The notes under the pieces were generated by a model. The model was not told the DNA's origin, did not search any database, and saw nothing but the letters and a program-made list of their open reading frames with translations. This document shows positions 1-9,174 of a stretch of DNA of 46,879 nt, piece by piece. The translations under genes were made by a program, and so were the position numbers. The stretch is from CAIMMJ01 sp037131955 (lineage in GTDB: Bacteria; Bacteroidota; Bacteroidia; UBA4408), in contig JBAXQC010000014.1 in the NCBI GenBank assembly GCA_037131955.1, positions 1 to 46,879 of the forward strand, in the 5' to 3' direction. Every line of letters begins with the position of its first letter. Within the stretch, counting starts at the first letter, position 1.

Positions 1-1
1 G

Positions 2-86
2 TACCCGGGACGAGAATCGAACTCGTACGACTGTTAAGGTCACAGGATTTTAAGTCCTGCGTGTCTACCAATTCCACCACCCGGGC
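2..86 (-). tRNA. tRNA-Leu (anticodon TAA)
   Basis: On the minus strand the cloverleaf starts at 86. The anticodon stem CAGGA/TCCTG encloses CTTAAAA, giving anticodon TAA for Leu codon UUA. The T-arm GTTCGATTC is present, and there is a class II variable arm, as expected for Leu. The acceptor stem GCCCGGG/CCCGGGT ends in a G-U pair with discriminator A at position 2. The 3' CCA, if encoded, would run past the window edge. Confidence 0.93.
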
Positions 87-118
87 AGCTTGTAATGAAC
101 GGAAGCCTGAGCTTCGGT

Positions 119-143
119 AAAAAAAACCCGCCGCAGCGGGTTT

Positions 144-144
<1 letters not shown>
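119..144 (-). terminator. Rho-independent terminator after tRNA-Gly
   Basis: A 9-bp stem (AAAACCCGC / GCGGGTTTT) with a 4-nt loop is followed on the minus strand by eight T residues (119-126 are A on the plus strand). It begins at the last base of the CCA end of tRNA-Gly, so it is placed to end that transcript. tRNA-Leu lies only about 32 nt further on, so some read-through or processing may feed it. Confidence 0.75.
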
Positions 145-219
<75 letters not shown>

Positions 220-234
220 TTGTTTTAGGGATTG

Positions 235-264
235 CAAAATTAGATAGATTTTTAATTTATCAAA
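235..264 (-). promoter_or_regulatory. Bacteroidota-type promoter for tRNA-Gly
   Basis: Minus-strand TTTG (261-264), an 18-nt spacer and TAATTTTG (235-242) match the TTTG / TAnnTTTG promoter consensus of this phylum. The tRNA 5' end lies 15 nt downstream of the -7 box. Confidence 0.7.
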
Positions 265-319
265 AAAAAATATCAATAAATGTGTTAAGTGCTTATAAAT
301 CTTATGCTTATTGCTTTAG

Positions 320-1579
320 CTACCTGAGGATTTCTAGTCGGTATGAGTCTAATTTTATCAAAATGAACAATAATATTGTAAAAGCCCAAAGCGATGAACC
401 GCCATAACTAAAAAATGGAAGTGGGATTCCAATTACGGGAACCAAACCAATTGTCATTCCAATATTTACCAAAAAGTGAAAGAAAATTACGGAAGCTACA
501 CCGTATCCATAAATTCTGCTGAACGGTGATCTTTGCCTTTCGGCAACTTGAACAATTCTAATAAGTAGAAACAAAAACAATGAAACTACCACTGCCGAAC
601 CAACAAATCCAAATTCTTCGCCCACCGTACAAAAAATAAAATCGGTAGATTGCTCTGGCACAAAATCATATTTTGTTTGTGTGCCCTGCAAATATCCTTT
701 GCCAATAACACCGCCCGAACCAATTGCAATGAGTGATTGGTTTACGTTGTAACCTGCTTTTTTCTTATCGGATTCTTTTCCTAAAAATACATTAATTCTC
801 TTTTTTTGGTGAGGTTCTAATTTTTCAAAAGCAAACTGAACAGAATATACAGAGACGGATGAAAGAATAAAAATTACAACAACAACAATTGCATTTTGAA
901 TTGTTTTACGGATTACCATAAAGAGCAAAAAACATAAAAAGCACAATACACCAATCAATACAAAAACGTTTATTAAAAGCGCTAGCAAAAATAAAAATCC
1001 CATCGTTACTCCCAGTAACAAGATGTTACCAGAAAGCCCTTCTCTATACATAACTAAGATAAAACAAGAATACACCAATGCAACACCAGTTTCGTGCTCA
1101 AAAAATATTAAAATCATGGGAAGCACAATAATTGCTGCACAAATAACTTTGGTTTTTACATCGTCCATTTTTATGTTGATGTTGCCAAGGAATTTTGCCA
1201 GAGCCATCAGCGTTGCAAACTTTGCAAATTCGGCAGGTTGAATACCAAATTCTCCAACACCAATCCAGGATTTACTTCCAGAAACCTCTTTTCCTATAAA
1301 CAATACCAATACCAACATCACCATTGATATAATGTAAATAGGGTAGGAAAATGCTGCAAAAAAATTACCTTCCACCACCAATATTAGCAATGCAATAAAA
1401 AGTGATGATAGAATCCAAACCAATTGTTTGCCGTATTTCTGACTAAAATCGGTTATGTCTTTGTGCTCCTCGTTGTAAACAGAAGCATAAACACTTAACC
1501 AACCCATAAAAATTAATAGCAAATAAAGACCAACTAAAGTCCAGTCTAAATTTTTAAATATGCCTTCTTGCTTTCTCAA
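320..1579 (-). CDS. rodA: Peptidoglycan glycosyltransferase RodA (SEDS family)
   Basis: Rod-shape SEDS protein. It polymerises lipid II into glycan strands in the inner membrane together with a class B penicillin-binding protein. The 419 residues are mostly hydrophobic helices. The family-specific loop with GSGGVIGKGYLQGTQTKYDF and PEQSTDFIF sits in the second half, and PFFSYGGSS near the C-terminus is the SEDS signature. The start is a TTG at 1577-1579: the protein then begins MRKQEGIFKNLDWTL, a normal RodA N-terminus, and no ATG precedes the first helix. A TAATTTTG box lies 16 nt upstream. The usual mrdA/PBP2 neighbour is absent; upstream is a divergent methyltransferase. FtsW is the alternative, but the IFKNLDW start favours RodA. 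Confidence 0.92.
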   Translation of the reverse strand: MRKQEGIFKNLDWTLVGLYLLLIFMGWLSVYASVYNEEHKDITDFSQKYGKQLVWILSSLFIALLILVVEGNFFAAFSYPIYIISMVMLVLVLFIGKEVSGSKSWIGVGEFGIQPAEFAKFATLMALAKFLGNINIKMDDVKTKVICAAIIVLPMILIFFEHETGVALVYSCFILVMYREGLSGNILLLGVTMGFLFLLALLINVFVLIGVLCFLCFLLFMVIRKTIQNAIVVVVIFILSSVSVYSVQFAFEKLEPHQKKRINVFLGKESDKKKAGYNVNQSLIAIGSGGVIGKGYLQGTQTKYDFVPEQSTDFIFCTVGEEFGFVGSAVVVSLFLFLLIRIVQVAERQRSPFSRIYGYGVASVIFFHFLVNIGMTIGLVPVIGIPLPFFSYGGSSLWAFTILLFILIKLDSYRLEILR

Positions 1580-1595
1580 CGAGTATTTTACTTTT

Positions 1596-1603
1596 CAAAA
1601 TTA
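1596..1603 (-). promoter_or_regulatory. Putative -7 box for rodA
   Basis: TAATTTTG on the minus strand matches TAnnTTTG and lies 16 nt upstream of the rodA TTG start, implying a very short leader. No clear TTTG is found at the expected -33 distance, so this is tentative. Confidence 0.4.
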
Positions 1604-1709
1604 CAACCAATTTTTGTGAAGAATTTAGTTATTTCAAAAAATGAAGGATATTTTTCAATATCCAGTTGTGAATATAGAAATGCAGCATAAAAATATTTAA
1701 TTTTACACA

Positions 1710-2489
1710 ATGGGTTCCTTTGTTTTTAAAGCTCTTTCGTATTTAAACTATCTTGCCAAAAGAAAAGATGAACATTCTATTCACTCGCCATTTGTGTTTA
1801 ATTTATACAATCATGTTATAAAAGACAATCGTCAGTTTTATTCTTTTGGCGCCATAGAAAAAGCAAGAAAAGAATTGTTAGACGATGAACATGAAATAGA
1901 GAAAATTGATTTTGGAGCTTCGGGAAAAAATGGAAAAAGAAAGATTTCAACACTTGCAAAAAACAGCAAATCCCCAGAATACTGCCGGATACTCTTTAGA
2001 TTAACCGATTATTTTGGCTGCAAGAAAATTATAGAAATTGGAACTTCTTTAGGAATAAGTGGTAGCTACTTATACATGGCAAATAAAAAAAGCCAATTTT
2101 TTACTTTAGAAGGTTGCCCAAATACAGCTAAAGTTGCCAAAGAAACGTTTGGGAAATTAAAATTAGATAAAGCAACAATTTTAATAGGAGAGTTTGACCT
2201 TAATTTTGAAAATAGCTTAAAAACATTAGGCAATATTGACTTAATTTTTTTTGATGGAAACCATACTTTAGAGGCTACAATTAAATATTTTAACATTGCA
2301 TTAAATTATATTCACAACGATTCTGTTTTTGTTTTCGACGATATATATTGGTCAGAGGAAATGTCTTTGGCCTGGAATGAAATTAAAAATCATTCAAAAG
2401 TAAAAATTACCATAGATTTGTTTGAAATTGGACTTGTTTTTTTTAGAGAAGAGCAAAAGGAAAAACAACATTACGTATTAAAAATATAA
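1710..2489 (+). CDS. Class I SAM-dependent methyltransferase (O-methyltransferase-like)
   Basis: A 259-residue soluble protein with a Rossmann methyltransferase core. Motif I is IIEIGTSLGISGSY (107-120), and the following acidic strand reads FFTLEG (130-135). The FFDGNH segment (180-185) and FDDIYWS (209-215) occupy the positions where cation-dependent O-methyltransferase folds carry metal or substrate contacts. The N-terminal part (SIHSPFVFNLYN) is typical of a Bacteroidota-only branch. The substrate is unknown. One base separates its stop from the ABC ATPase gene, so the two are probably co-transcribed. It is divergent from rodA. Confidence 0.8.
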   Translation: MGSFVFKALSYLNYLAKRKDEHSIHSPFVFNLYNHVIKDNRQFYSFGAIEKARKELLDDEHEIEKIDFGASGKNGKRKISTLAKNSKSPEYCRILFRLTDYFGCKKIIEIGTSLGISGSYLYMANKKSQFFTLEGCPNTAKVAKETFGKLKLDKATILIGEFDLNFENSLKTLGNIDLIFFDGNHTLEATIKYFNIALNYIHNDSVFVFDDIYWSEEMSLAWNEIKNHSKVKITIDLFEIGLVFFREEQKEKQHYVLKI

Positions 2490-2490
2490 T

Positions 2491-3195
2491 ATGAACGATA
2501 TTATAATATTGCTAGAAGGAATTGAACGTCATTTTAAAATTGGTGCCGAAACCATTAAAGCATTAAGAGGTGTAGATTTAAAAATTTACAAGAATGAATA
2601 TGTGGCCTTAATGGGGCCATCGGGTTCAGGCAAATCAACACTAATGAATATTTTAGGATGTTTGGATACACCTAGTGGCGGAAAATATGTGTTGAATGGA
2701 ATTGATGTATCAAAAATGGACGACAACGAACTTGCAGAAATTAGAAACAAACAAATTGGTTTTGTGTTTCAAACGTTTAATTTATTGCCAAGATCTACTT
2801 CTTTAGACAATGTGATTTTACCATTAATTTATTCTGGAATAAAAAAAGAAGAAAGGATAAAAAAAGCAACAAAAGTTTTAGATGATGTTGGTTTGCTAAA
2901 TAGAATTACTCATAAGCCAAATGAACTTTCGGGCGGTCAAAGACAAAGGGTTGCCATTGCCAGAGCTTTGGTAAATAATCCTTCAATAATTTTAGCAGAT
3001 GAACCAACAGGAAATTTAGATTCAAAAACATCTGTAGAAATTATGGGATTGTTTGATGCCATACATCAAAAAGGGAACACAGTAATTATTGTAACTCACG
3101 AAGAAGATATTGCAAAGTATGCACACAGAATTATTAGGCTAAGGGATGGTGTGGTAGAAAGTGACGAATTAAATAAAGAACCAAGAACTGTTTAA
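2491..3195 (+). CDS. ABC transporter ATP-binding protein, LolD/MacB type
   Basis: ATPase subunit of an ABC system of the LolD/MacB/FtsE class, which typically drive lipoprotein release, efflux or other mechanotransmission. Visible motifs are Walker A GPSGSGKST (42-50), Q-loop Q94, signature LSGGQ (146-150), Walker B IILADE (166-171) and switch H203. The 234-residue length is normal for the class. No permease gene is adjacent, so the partner must be encoded elsewhere. It sits between a methyltransferase (1-nt gap) and a Tat-signal protein (15-nt gap). Whether it is LolD or an MacB-like ATPase cannot be decided from this window. Confidence 0.88.
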   Translation: MNDIIILLEGIERHFKIGAETIKALRGVDLKIYKNEYVALMGPSGSGKSTLMNILGCLDTPSGGKYVLNGIDVSKMDDNELAEIRNKQIGFVFQTFNLLPRSTSLDNVILPLIYSGIKKEERIKKATKVLDDVGLLNRITHKPNELSGGQRQRVAIARALVNNPSIILADEPTGNLDSKTSVEIMGLFDAIHQKGNTVIIVTHEEDIAKYAHRIIRLRDGVVESDELNKEPRTV

Positions 3196-3210
3196 ATAAA
3201 ATATGAAATT

Positions 3211-3879
3211 ATGAATTTAAATACCCGAAGAAATTTTATTAGAACCACTGCATTAGGCGTGTTTGCTTTATCAACAGGAAGCTTTGCCATGGAGAACAAT
3301 ACCAAGAATTTAAATCTTGCAAAATTATTTAAGGGGGGTGTTAGATTTGTAGATATTAAAAGAATTATGGAGAGTTGTTTTCCAGAATTATTAAACCAAA
3401 CAGTTTTAGTTAAAGTAAGATGTAATGTAAATAACCATCTTCATTCCATTGCTAGTGCAGAATTTTTAAAAAATGTAGAAAATTTAAAATCAAAACACAG
3501 CGGTATAAAAATAGATGCAATGATTTCTGACAGTTTTGACATTGCTCATTACAATTATCAAGCATACATGCAATTATTAAAAATTGAGTTAAATAATATG
3601 TATGAGCTTGTTTTAAAAAGTAAGAGTAAAAATGCTAAAGAAGTAAATTTATTTATTACCTCAGATGTAGGAAGAAACCACAGTTTTAATGATTTAAACG
3701 AAGTAGAGGAATTGTCAGGATTAGATCACGATGGAGATGGTGCAAACGAAACTTTTGCTTTGTTTTATAGCAGCACAAAAAAAATAGAAAAAGCAAGTTT
3801 CTCTAAGGAAATTATTTTGCAAGAAAATCTCTTTAATTACTTTGAGCAAATGATTGAAAATACAAAATATACACTTTAA
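3211..3879 (+). CDS. Tat-signal hypothetical protein
   Basis: A 222-residue exported protein of unknown function. The N-terminus has a twin-arginine motif (TRRNFIRTT, residues 5-13), then a short hydrophobic stretch ending near FAMEN, so folded export through Tat is likely. The C-terminal half contains SDVGRN followed by GLDHDGDGANETFALFYSS. This loosely recalls the end of DUF1501/sulfatase-like Tat proteins, but the similarity is too weak for a family call, and at 222 residues it is much shorter than those enzymes. It may be a reduced relative. It lies in line with the upstream ABC ATPase and 31 nt before the polymerase gene. Confidence 0.6.
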   Translation: MNLNTRRNFIRTTALGVFALSTGSFAMENNTKNLNLAKLFKGGVRFVDIKRIMESCFPELLNQTVLVKVRCNVNNHLHSIASAEFLKNVENLKSKHSGIKIDAMISDSFDIAHYNYQAYMQLLKIELNNMYELVLKSKSKNAKEVNLFITSDVGRNHSFNDLNEVEELSGLDHDGDGANETFALFYSSTKKIEKASFSKEIILQENLFNYFEQMIENTKYTL

Positions 3880-3910
3880 ATTGCACTAAAAGTTTTTTTG
3901 ATCGTATGGC

Positions 3911-6832
3911 ATGATACTTTTTGCAAGAAGTTATTACAGTTTAAAATTTGGTGTTTTGTCGCCAGAAAAAATAATTTCTATTGCACAAAAAAATAATTAC
4001 TCAACCATAGTTTTAACCGATATTAATAATACCTCCGGCTTTTTTGAACTCTATAAATTAGGTGTTGAATGTAATGTAAAAATAATACCGGGGTGCGAAA
4101 TTAGAACTGAAAACATTTGGCTTTATACTTATGTTGCCAAAAATGAAAATGGTTTAAAGCACATGCATGACTTCTTATCATCCTATAATTTACAAAAGCA
4201 AACTTATCCTCAACAGCCAAAAAAATTAATGGATTGTTTAGTGTTATTTCCTTCCCAAAAAAAAGTAGAAATAGATTCCAATTCATTTTATATGTTATCT
4301 CCAAAGAATTTAGGAAAAATTATTTCTTCAGATGCAGAAAAAAAATACTTTTATATTCCATTGTTAACGTTTGAGCAAGAAGAAGATTTGGAGCTTCATA
4401 AAAATTTAAGAGCAATTGCAGAAAACAAACTTTTATCAAAATTAGGAGAAGAAAATCTTGCAGATAAATCAGAAAATATACTCTCCATACAACAGTATTT
4501 TTACAATAATTCCAGAAATAGTTTAGCTGTTCAAAATAATTTAGATTTAGAAAAACAACTTCATTTTTCTATAGAGCTAAAGAAAAATAAAAATAAAATT
4601 ACTTTTTTTGAATCAAGAGAAAAGGACATAGAAATGCTAAACTCTTTGTGTTTACAGGGGTTAATAAAAAGATACGGAACCCAAAACACTCCAGCTAAAA
4701 ATAGATTAGAATATGAAATAGGAGTAATAATAAAGCTAGACTTTGTAGCTTATTTTTTAATTGCTTGGGATATTGTAATGTTCGCTAAGTCAAAGGGGTT
4801 TTATCATGTAGGAAGAGGAAGTGGCGCAAATAGTTTGGCGGCCTATTGTTTGCAAATTACAGATGTAGATCCAATAGAATTGGACTTGTATTTTGAACGT
4901 TTTTTAAACCCAAAGCGTTCTTCTCCTCCAGATTTTGATTTAGATTTTTCATGGAAAGAAAGAGACGAAGTATTAGAATATATTTTTAAAAAACACGGCC
5001 AAAAATATACTGCTCTGCTTGGAACCTTTTCTACATTTAAAGATTCTTCCATCATCAGAGAATTAGGTAAAGTTTACGGATTACCTAAAGCTGAGATTGA
5101 TGAAATTTCTGCAGGTCGAAAAACATCTAAAGTAGGAAATGAACTAATTGAGAAAATATTTTCAATTGGAAAAAAACTAGAAAATTTTCCTTCTCATAGA
5201 AGTATTCATGCCGGGGGAGTATTGATTTCGCAACAAGAAATAACAAATTATTCTGCAATAGATTTGCCTCCTAAAGGTTTTCCTACTGTGCAATGGGACA
5301 TGTATAGTGCCGAGGACATTGGATTTGAAAAATTTGATATTCTAAGTCAGCGTGGAATTGGACACATTAAAGAGGCCGCAGAAATAATAAAAAAAAATAG
5401 AGGTTTAGATATTGACGTTCATCAAGTAGAAAAATTTAAAAAGGATTCAATAGTAAAACAGAATTTATACGATGGAAATACCATAGGATGTTTTTATATT
5501 GAGAGTCCTGCCATGCGGGGTTTATTAAAAAAATTAAAGTGTAATGATTATTTAACCCTTGTAGCAGCAAGCAGCATTATAAGGCCAGGCGTAGCAAAGT
5601 CTGGGATGATGAAACAATACATCAAGAATTTTCATCAGCAAGAAAATATAAATTATTTGCATCCTGTTATGGAAAATTTGTTGAAAGAAACGTATGGAGT
5701 AATGGTATATCAAGAAGATGTTTTAAAAGTTTGTCATCACTTTGCTGGTTTAGATTTAGCAGATGCAGATGTTCTAAGAAGAGCCATGAGTGGTAAATTT
5801 CGCTCAAAAAAAGAATTTGAAAAAATTGTAGAAAAGTTCTTTTCAAATTGCAAAGAAAAAGGTTATCCTCAATCTATAACAAATGAAGTATGGCGTCAGG
5901 TTGAATCCTTTGCCGGGTATAGTTTTTCTAAAGCACACTCAGCTAGTTTTGCAGTAGAAAGTTTTCAAAGTTTATACTTAAAATCTTATTTCCCTTTGGA
6001 GTTTATGGTGGCGGTTATAAATAATTTTGGCGGATTTTACTCTACTTGGGTTTATGTGAACGAAGCTAAAAAACAAGGAGCAAAAATAGAATTGCCTTGT
6101 GTTGTAAACAGTAATTTAGAAACAAAAATTGTTGAGAAAGATATTTATTTAGGCTTCGCACATGTGGCATCGTTAGAAAAAAGTACTGTTGATATTTTAC
6201 TGAATGAAAGAAATGTAAAAAAGTTTAATAGTTTTGATGATTTTATAAATAGAACTTGCTTAAGCAAAGAGCAATTGTCTATTTTAATTAAGGTTGGTGC
6301 ATTAAGAGCCTTTAATACAGGTAAAAAAGAACTTCTTTGGAAAATTCATTACACCAAAGACAATGCAACAAAAGTTTCCAATGAGGAATTATTTAAATTA
6401 AAAAGAAAAAAAATGGAACTGCCACATCTCGAGCACACAGTTTTAGAGGATGCTTACGATGAAATGGATTTATTAGGTTTTTTTGTAACACTATCTTCTT
6501 TTGATGCCTTAAAAACAAAATACAGAGGCGATGTTTTAGCCAAGGAACTGTTAAACTACTTTGGAAAAAAAGTTAAAATGTTAGGTCAATTGGTTACAAT
6601 AAAACCCGTTAGAACCGTTAATGGAGACTACATGAACTTTGGAACTTTTATAGATGTAAACGGAGATTTTTTTGACACTGTTCATTTTGCTCAAAGTTTA
6701 AAAGCATATCCTTTTAATGGCAAAGGAGTTTATTTGTTGTCCGGAAAAGTTGTTCAAGAATTTGGATATCCATCTGTAGAAATAGAAAAAATGGCAAAAA
6801 TGCCTTATCAACCTGATCCCAGATATTCTTAA
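3911..6832 (+). CDS. dnaE: DNA polymerase III alpha subunit, short PHP-degenerate paralogue
   Basis: C-family DNA polymerase of 973 residues, shorter than the replicative DnaE of the phylum. Catalytic residues are intact: PPDFDLDF (339-346, the first two aspartates of the triad) and the third Asp in GFEKFDILS (D476). GRGSGANSLAAY (301-312) and HAGGVLIS (433-440) are standard Pol III alpha motifs. An HhH-like region and a C-terminal OB-like domain (KMLGQLVTIKPVRTVNGDYM) follow. The PHP domain is degenerate: the HxH motif is replaced by FARSYYS (4-10) and TDHxN by TDINN (36-40), so metal-dependent exonuclease activity should be lost. It probably corresponds to the accessory, damage-tolerance type alpha subunit, though no dinB/imuB partner is beside it. 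uvrC follows 56 nt later. Confidence 0.88.
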   Translation: MILFARSYYSLKFGVLSPEKIISIAQKNNYSTIVLTDINNTSGFFELYKLGVECNVKIIPGCEIRTENIWLYTYVAKNENGLKHMHDFLSSYNLQKQTYPQQPKKLMDCLVLFPSQKKVEIDSNSFYMLSPKNLGKIISSDAEKKYFYIPLLTFEQEEDLELHKNLRAIAENKLLSKLGEENLADKSENILSIQQYFYNNSRNSLAVQNNLDLEKQLHFSIELKKNKNKITFFESREKDIEMLNSLCLQGLIKRYGTQNTPAKNRLEYEIGVIIKLDFVAYFLIAWDIVMFAKSKGFYHVGRGSGANSLAAYCLQITDVDPIELDLYFERFLNPKRSSPPDFDLDFSWKERDEVLEYIFKKHGQKYTALLGTFSTFKDSSIIRELGKVYGLPKAEIDEISAGRKTSKVGNELIEKIFSIGKKLENFPSHRSIHAGGVLISQQEITNYSAIDLPPKGFPTVQWDMYSAEDIGFEKFDILSQRGIGHIKEAAEIIKKNRGLDIDVHQVEKFKKDSIVKQNLYDGNTIGCFYIESPAMRGLLKKLKCNDYLTLVAASSIIRPGVAKSGMMKQYIKNFHQQENINYLHPVMENLLKETYGVMVYQEDVLKVCHHFAGLDLADADVLRRAMSGKFRSKKEFEKIVEKFFSNCKEKGYPQSITNEVWRQVESFAGYSFSKAHSASFAVESFQSLYLKSYFPLEFMVAVINNFGGFYSTWVYVNEAKKQGAKIELPCVVNSNLETKIVEKDIYLGFAHVASLEKSTVDILLNERNVKKFNSFDDFINRTCLSKEQLSILIKVGALRAFNTGKKELLWKIHYTKDNATKVSNEELFKLKRKKMELPHLEHTVLEDAYDEMDLLGFFVTLSSFDALKTKYRGDVLAKELLNYFGKKVKMLGQLVTIKPVRTVNGDYMNFGTFIDVNGDFFDTVHFAQSLKAYPFNGKGVYLLSGKVVQEFGYPSVEIEKMAKMPYQPDPRYS

Positions 6833-6888
6833 ATTGAGCACAATAAACAAAACTAAATTATTTAATTTGTGTTTATCTTAAAATTGTT

Positions 6889-8697
6889 TTGACGTACAAA
6901 GAAAATATAAAATCTATTGTTTCTAATTTGCCGGATTCTCCGGGAGTTTATCAGTATTTTGATGAGTCTTCCAAAATTATTTATGTTGGAAAAGCAAAGA
7001 ACTTAAAAAAAAGAGTTAGCTCCTATTTCAACAGAGAAGTACATGAAAATAATAAAACAAGAGTACTTGTTAGCAATATTAGAGACATCCAATTTATTGT
7101 TGTTGATACAGAATACGATGCTTTGCTTCTTGAAAGTAATTTAATAAAAAAATATCAACCTCGCTACAACATTAATTTAAAAGACGATAAAACATATCCT
7201 TGGATTTGTATTACCAACGAGCCATTCCCAAGAATTATAACTACCAGAAAAGTTATTAAAAACGGTTCAACTTATTTTGGGCCTTATGCAGTGGTTCCAA
7301 TGATGTATAACCTTTTAAATTTACTAAAAGATTTATTTCCAATTAGAACATGTCAGTTAAATTTGTCACAAGCCAACATCAGTGCAAATAAGTTTAAAGT
7401 TTGTTTAGAATATCATATAAAAAATTGCAAAGGCCCCTGCGAAGCATTGCAAACGGCCGAAGATTACAATAGAAATATTGTGCAAGCAAAAGAAATTATC
7501 AAAGGAAATAATTTTAGTGTTATAAAAATGCTAAAAGAAAACATGCAAAGTTGTGCCGATAAATATGAATTTGAAAAGGCTCAATGGTACAAATCAAAAA
7601 TAGAAAAATTAGAACGTTATTCGGTTAAATCATCTGTTGTAAGTTCCATAATTAGCAATTTAGATGTAGTTACAATTGTTGAAGATGCTCAAGCATGCTA
7701 TGTAAATTTTATGAGAATTATTAACGGTGCTGTAAATCTTTCAGATTCATTTGAGATAAAAAAAAAGCTAGATGAAAATCTGCAGGAAATAGTAAGTTAT
7801 GCGTTGGTATATATACAGGAGAAATTTAGTTTTTTATATCCCGAAGTTATTTCAAATGTTTTGCCAGAACTAGATTTTCCGGGTTGCGAATTTTTAGTTC
7901 CTCAGCGTGGAGACAAAAAAAAATTGCTTGACCTCTCGCAAAAAAATGCCTTGCAATTTTGCAAAGACAAGCAAAAGCAATTAGAAGCCACCGACCCCGA
8001 AAATCACGTGAAAAGAATAATGCAGCAAATGCAAAAAGATTTGAGACTAACCGAAGAGCCAAGGCACATAGAGTGTTTTGATAATTCTAATTTTCAAGGT
8101 GATTTTGCTGTTTCGGCCATGACGGTATTTAAAGACGGAAAACCTAGCAAAAAAGATTACAGACATTTTAATGTTAAAACGGTAGTTGGGCCTGATGATT
8201 TTGCAACTATGGAGGAAGTTATTTTTAGAAGGTATAAAAGAGTTTTAGAGGAGAATGAATCATTGCCGCAGTTAATTGTTATTGACGGAGGAAAAGGACA
8301 ATTGAGTGCTGCTTGCAAAAGTTTAGAACAACTTAATTTGCTCGGTAAGGTTGGAATTATAGGAATTGCAAAGCGCCTAGAAGAAATTTATTACCCGGGA
8401 GATTCTATCCCTATGTATCTCGATAAAAGAAGTGAGTCCTTAAAAATTATTCAACAAATAAGAGACGAAGCTCACAGATTTGGAATTACTCACCATAGAA
8501 ATAGAAGAGATAAAGGAACATTAAAAACAGAATTGTCCTCCATTAAAGGAATAAGCGAAAAGACCTCAGAAAAATTACTAACTGAATTTAAATCAGTAAA
8601 AAGAATAAAAGAGTTGAGTTTAGAAGAATTAACGCAAAGCATTGGCGCTGCAAAAGCAAAGTTAATTTTTGAATATTTTACATTAAAAGAAACTTAA
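6889..8697 (+). CDS. uvrC: Excinuclease ABC subunit C
   Basis: Nucleotide-excision repair nuclease that cuts both sides of a lesion in the UvrB-DNA complex. Domain order is complete over 602 residues. It has an N-terminal GIY-YIG domain (GVYQYF ... IIYVGKAKNLKKRVSSYF, about 17-95) and a UVR/UvrB-binding helix pair near 215-240. The RNase H-like nuclease core starts at IECFDNSNFQGD and includes VIDGGKGQLSAA. C-terminal HhH motifs are SSIKGISEKTSEKLLTEF and the final 30 residues. The start is TTG at 6889-6891, since no ATG gives a full N-terminus. The gene follows the polymerase in the same direction, forming a small DNA-repair pair. Confidence 0.96.
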   Translation: MTYKENIKSIVSNLPDSPGVYQYFDESSKIIYVGKAKNLKKRVSSYFNREVHENNKTRVLVSNIRDIQFIVVDTEYDALLLESNLIKKYQPRYNINLKDDKTYPWICITNEPFPRIITTRKVIKNGSTYFGPYAVVPMMYNLLNLLKDLFPIRTCQLNLSQANISANKFKVCLEYHIKNCKGPCEALQTAEDYNRNIVQAKEIIKGNNFSVIKMLKENMQSCADKYEFEKAQWYKSKIEKLERYSVKSSVVSSIISNLDVVTIVEDAQACYVNFMRIINGAVNLSDSFEIKKKLDENLQEIVSYALVYIQEKFSFLYPEVISNVLPELDFPGCEFLVPQRGDKKKLLDLSQKNALQFCKDKQKQLEATDPENHVKRIMQQMQKDLRLTEEPRHIECFDNSNFQGDFAVSAMTVFKDGKPSKKDYRHFNVKTVVGPDDFATMEEVIFRRYKRVLEENESLPQLIVIDGGKGQLSAACKSLEQLNLLGKVGIIGIAKRLEEIYYPGDSIPMYLDKRSESLKIIQQIRDEAHRFGITHHRNRRDKGTLKTELSSIKGISEKTSEKLLTEFKSVKRIKELSLEELTQSIGAAKAKLIFEYFTLKET

Positions 8698-8787
8698 AAT
8701 TCTGATAACCAAAAAACTATTTAACAAAAAAAATTTTCTTTTGTATCAAAGAATTGTTACAATTGTATTAAATATTAACACCGTTTT

Positions 8788-9174
8788 ATGACACAATTAG
8801 TTACAAATGGAATATGTATTTTGGTTGAAACCCACTACAGGCCTGAATATTCGAGACCTTCTAATTTTCATTTTTTATTTTCTTACAGAATAACCATCGA
8901 AAATCAAACCGGTCAGTATGTTCAATTGCTCAGGAGGCATTGGAATATTTTTGATTCCATTGGACAGCATTCAAAAGTAGACGGTGCTGGTGTTATAGGC
9001 GAGCAACCAGTTTTAGCTCCTGAGGATAAATATACCTACGAATCGGCTTGCAATTTAACCTCAGACTGGGGAAAGATGAATGGATTTTATGAATTTGAAA
9101 ATAAGTTAGACGGTTCTATTTTTGAAGTCTCTATTCCGGAATTTACCCTTATTGCCCCTTTCAAATTAAATTAA
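8788..9174 (+). CDS. apaG: ApaG domain protein (Co2+/Mg2+ efflux-associated)
   Basis: A 128-residue ApaG protein, a small immunoglobulin-like fold. Family hallmarks are visible: ENQTGQYVQLLRRHWNIFDS, VDGAGVIGEQPVLAP and YTYESACNLTSDWGKMNGFY. The bacterial role remains vague; a link to cobalt/magnesium efflux and Ap4A metabolism was inferred from enteric mutants. The length matches the family, which argues for a complete gene. The stop codon directly abuts the TTG start of the cytochrome c peroxidase gene, suggesting co-translation. Confidence 0.95.
   Translation: MTQLVTNGICILVETHYRPEYSRPSNFHFLFSYRITIENQTGQYVQLLRRHWNIFDSIGQHSKVDGAGVIGEQPVLAPEDKYTYESACNLTSDWGKMNGFYEFENKLDGSIFEVSIPEFTLIAPFKLN

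Noticed and set aside
6843..6876. AT-rich inverted repeat (ATAAACA/TGTTTAT) before uvrC
   Set aside because: Only 7 bp, no T-run; too weak to call a terminator between the polymerase and uvrC.
8740..8765. TTTG and TACAATTG before apaG as a promoter
   Set aside because: The 14-nt spacer is too short and the -7 box has a mismatch.
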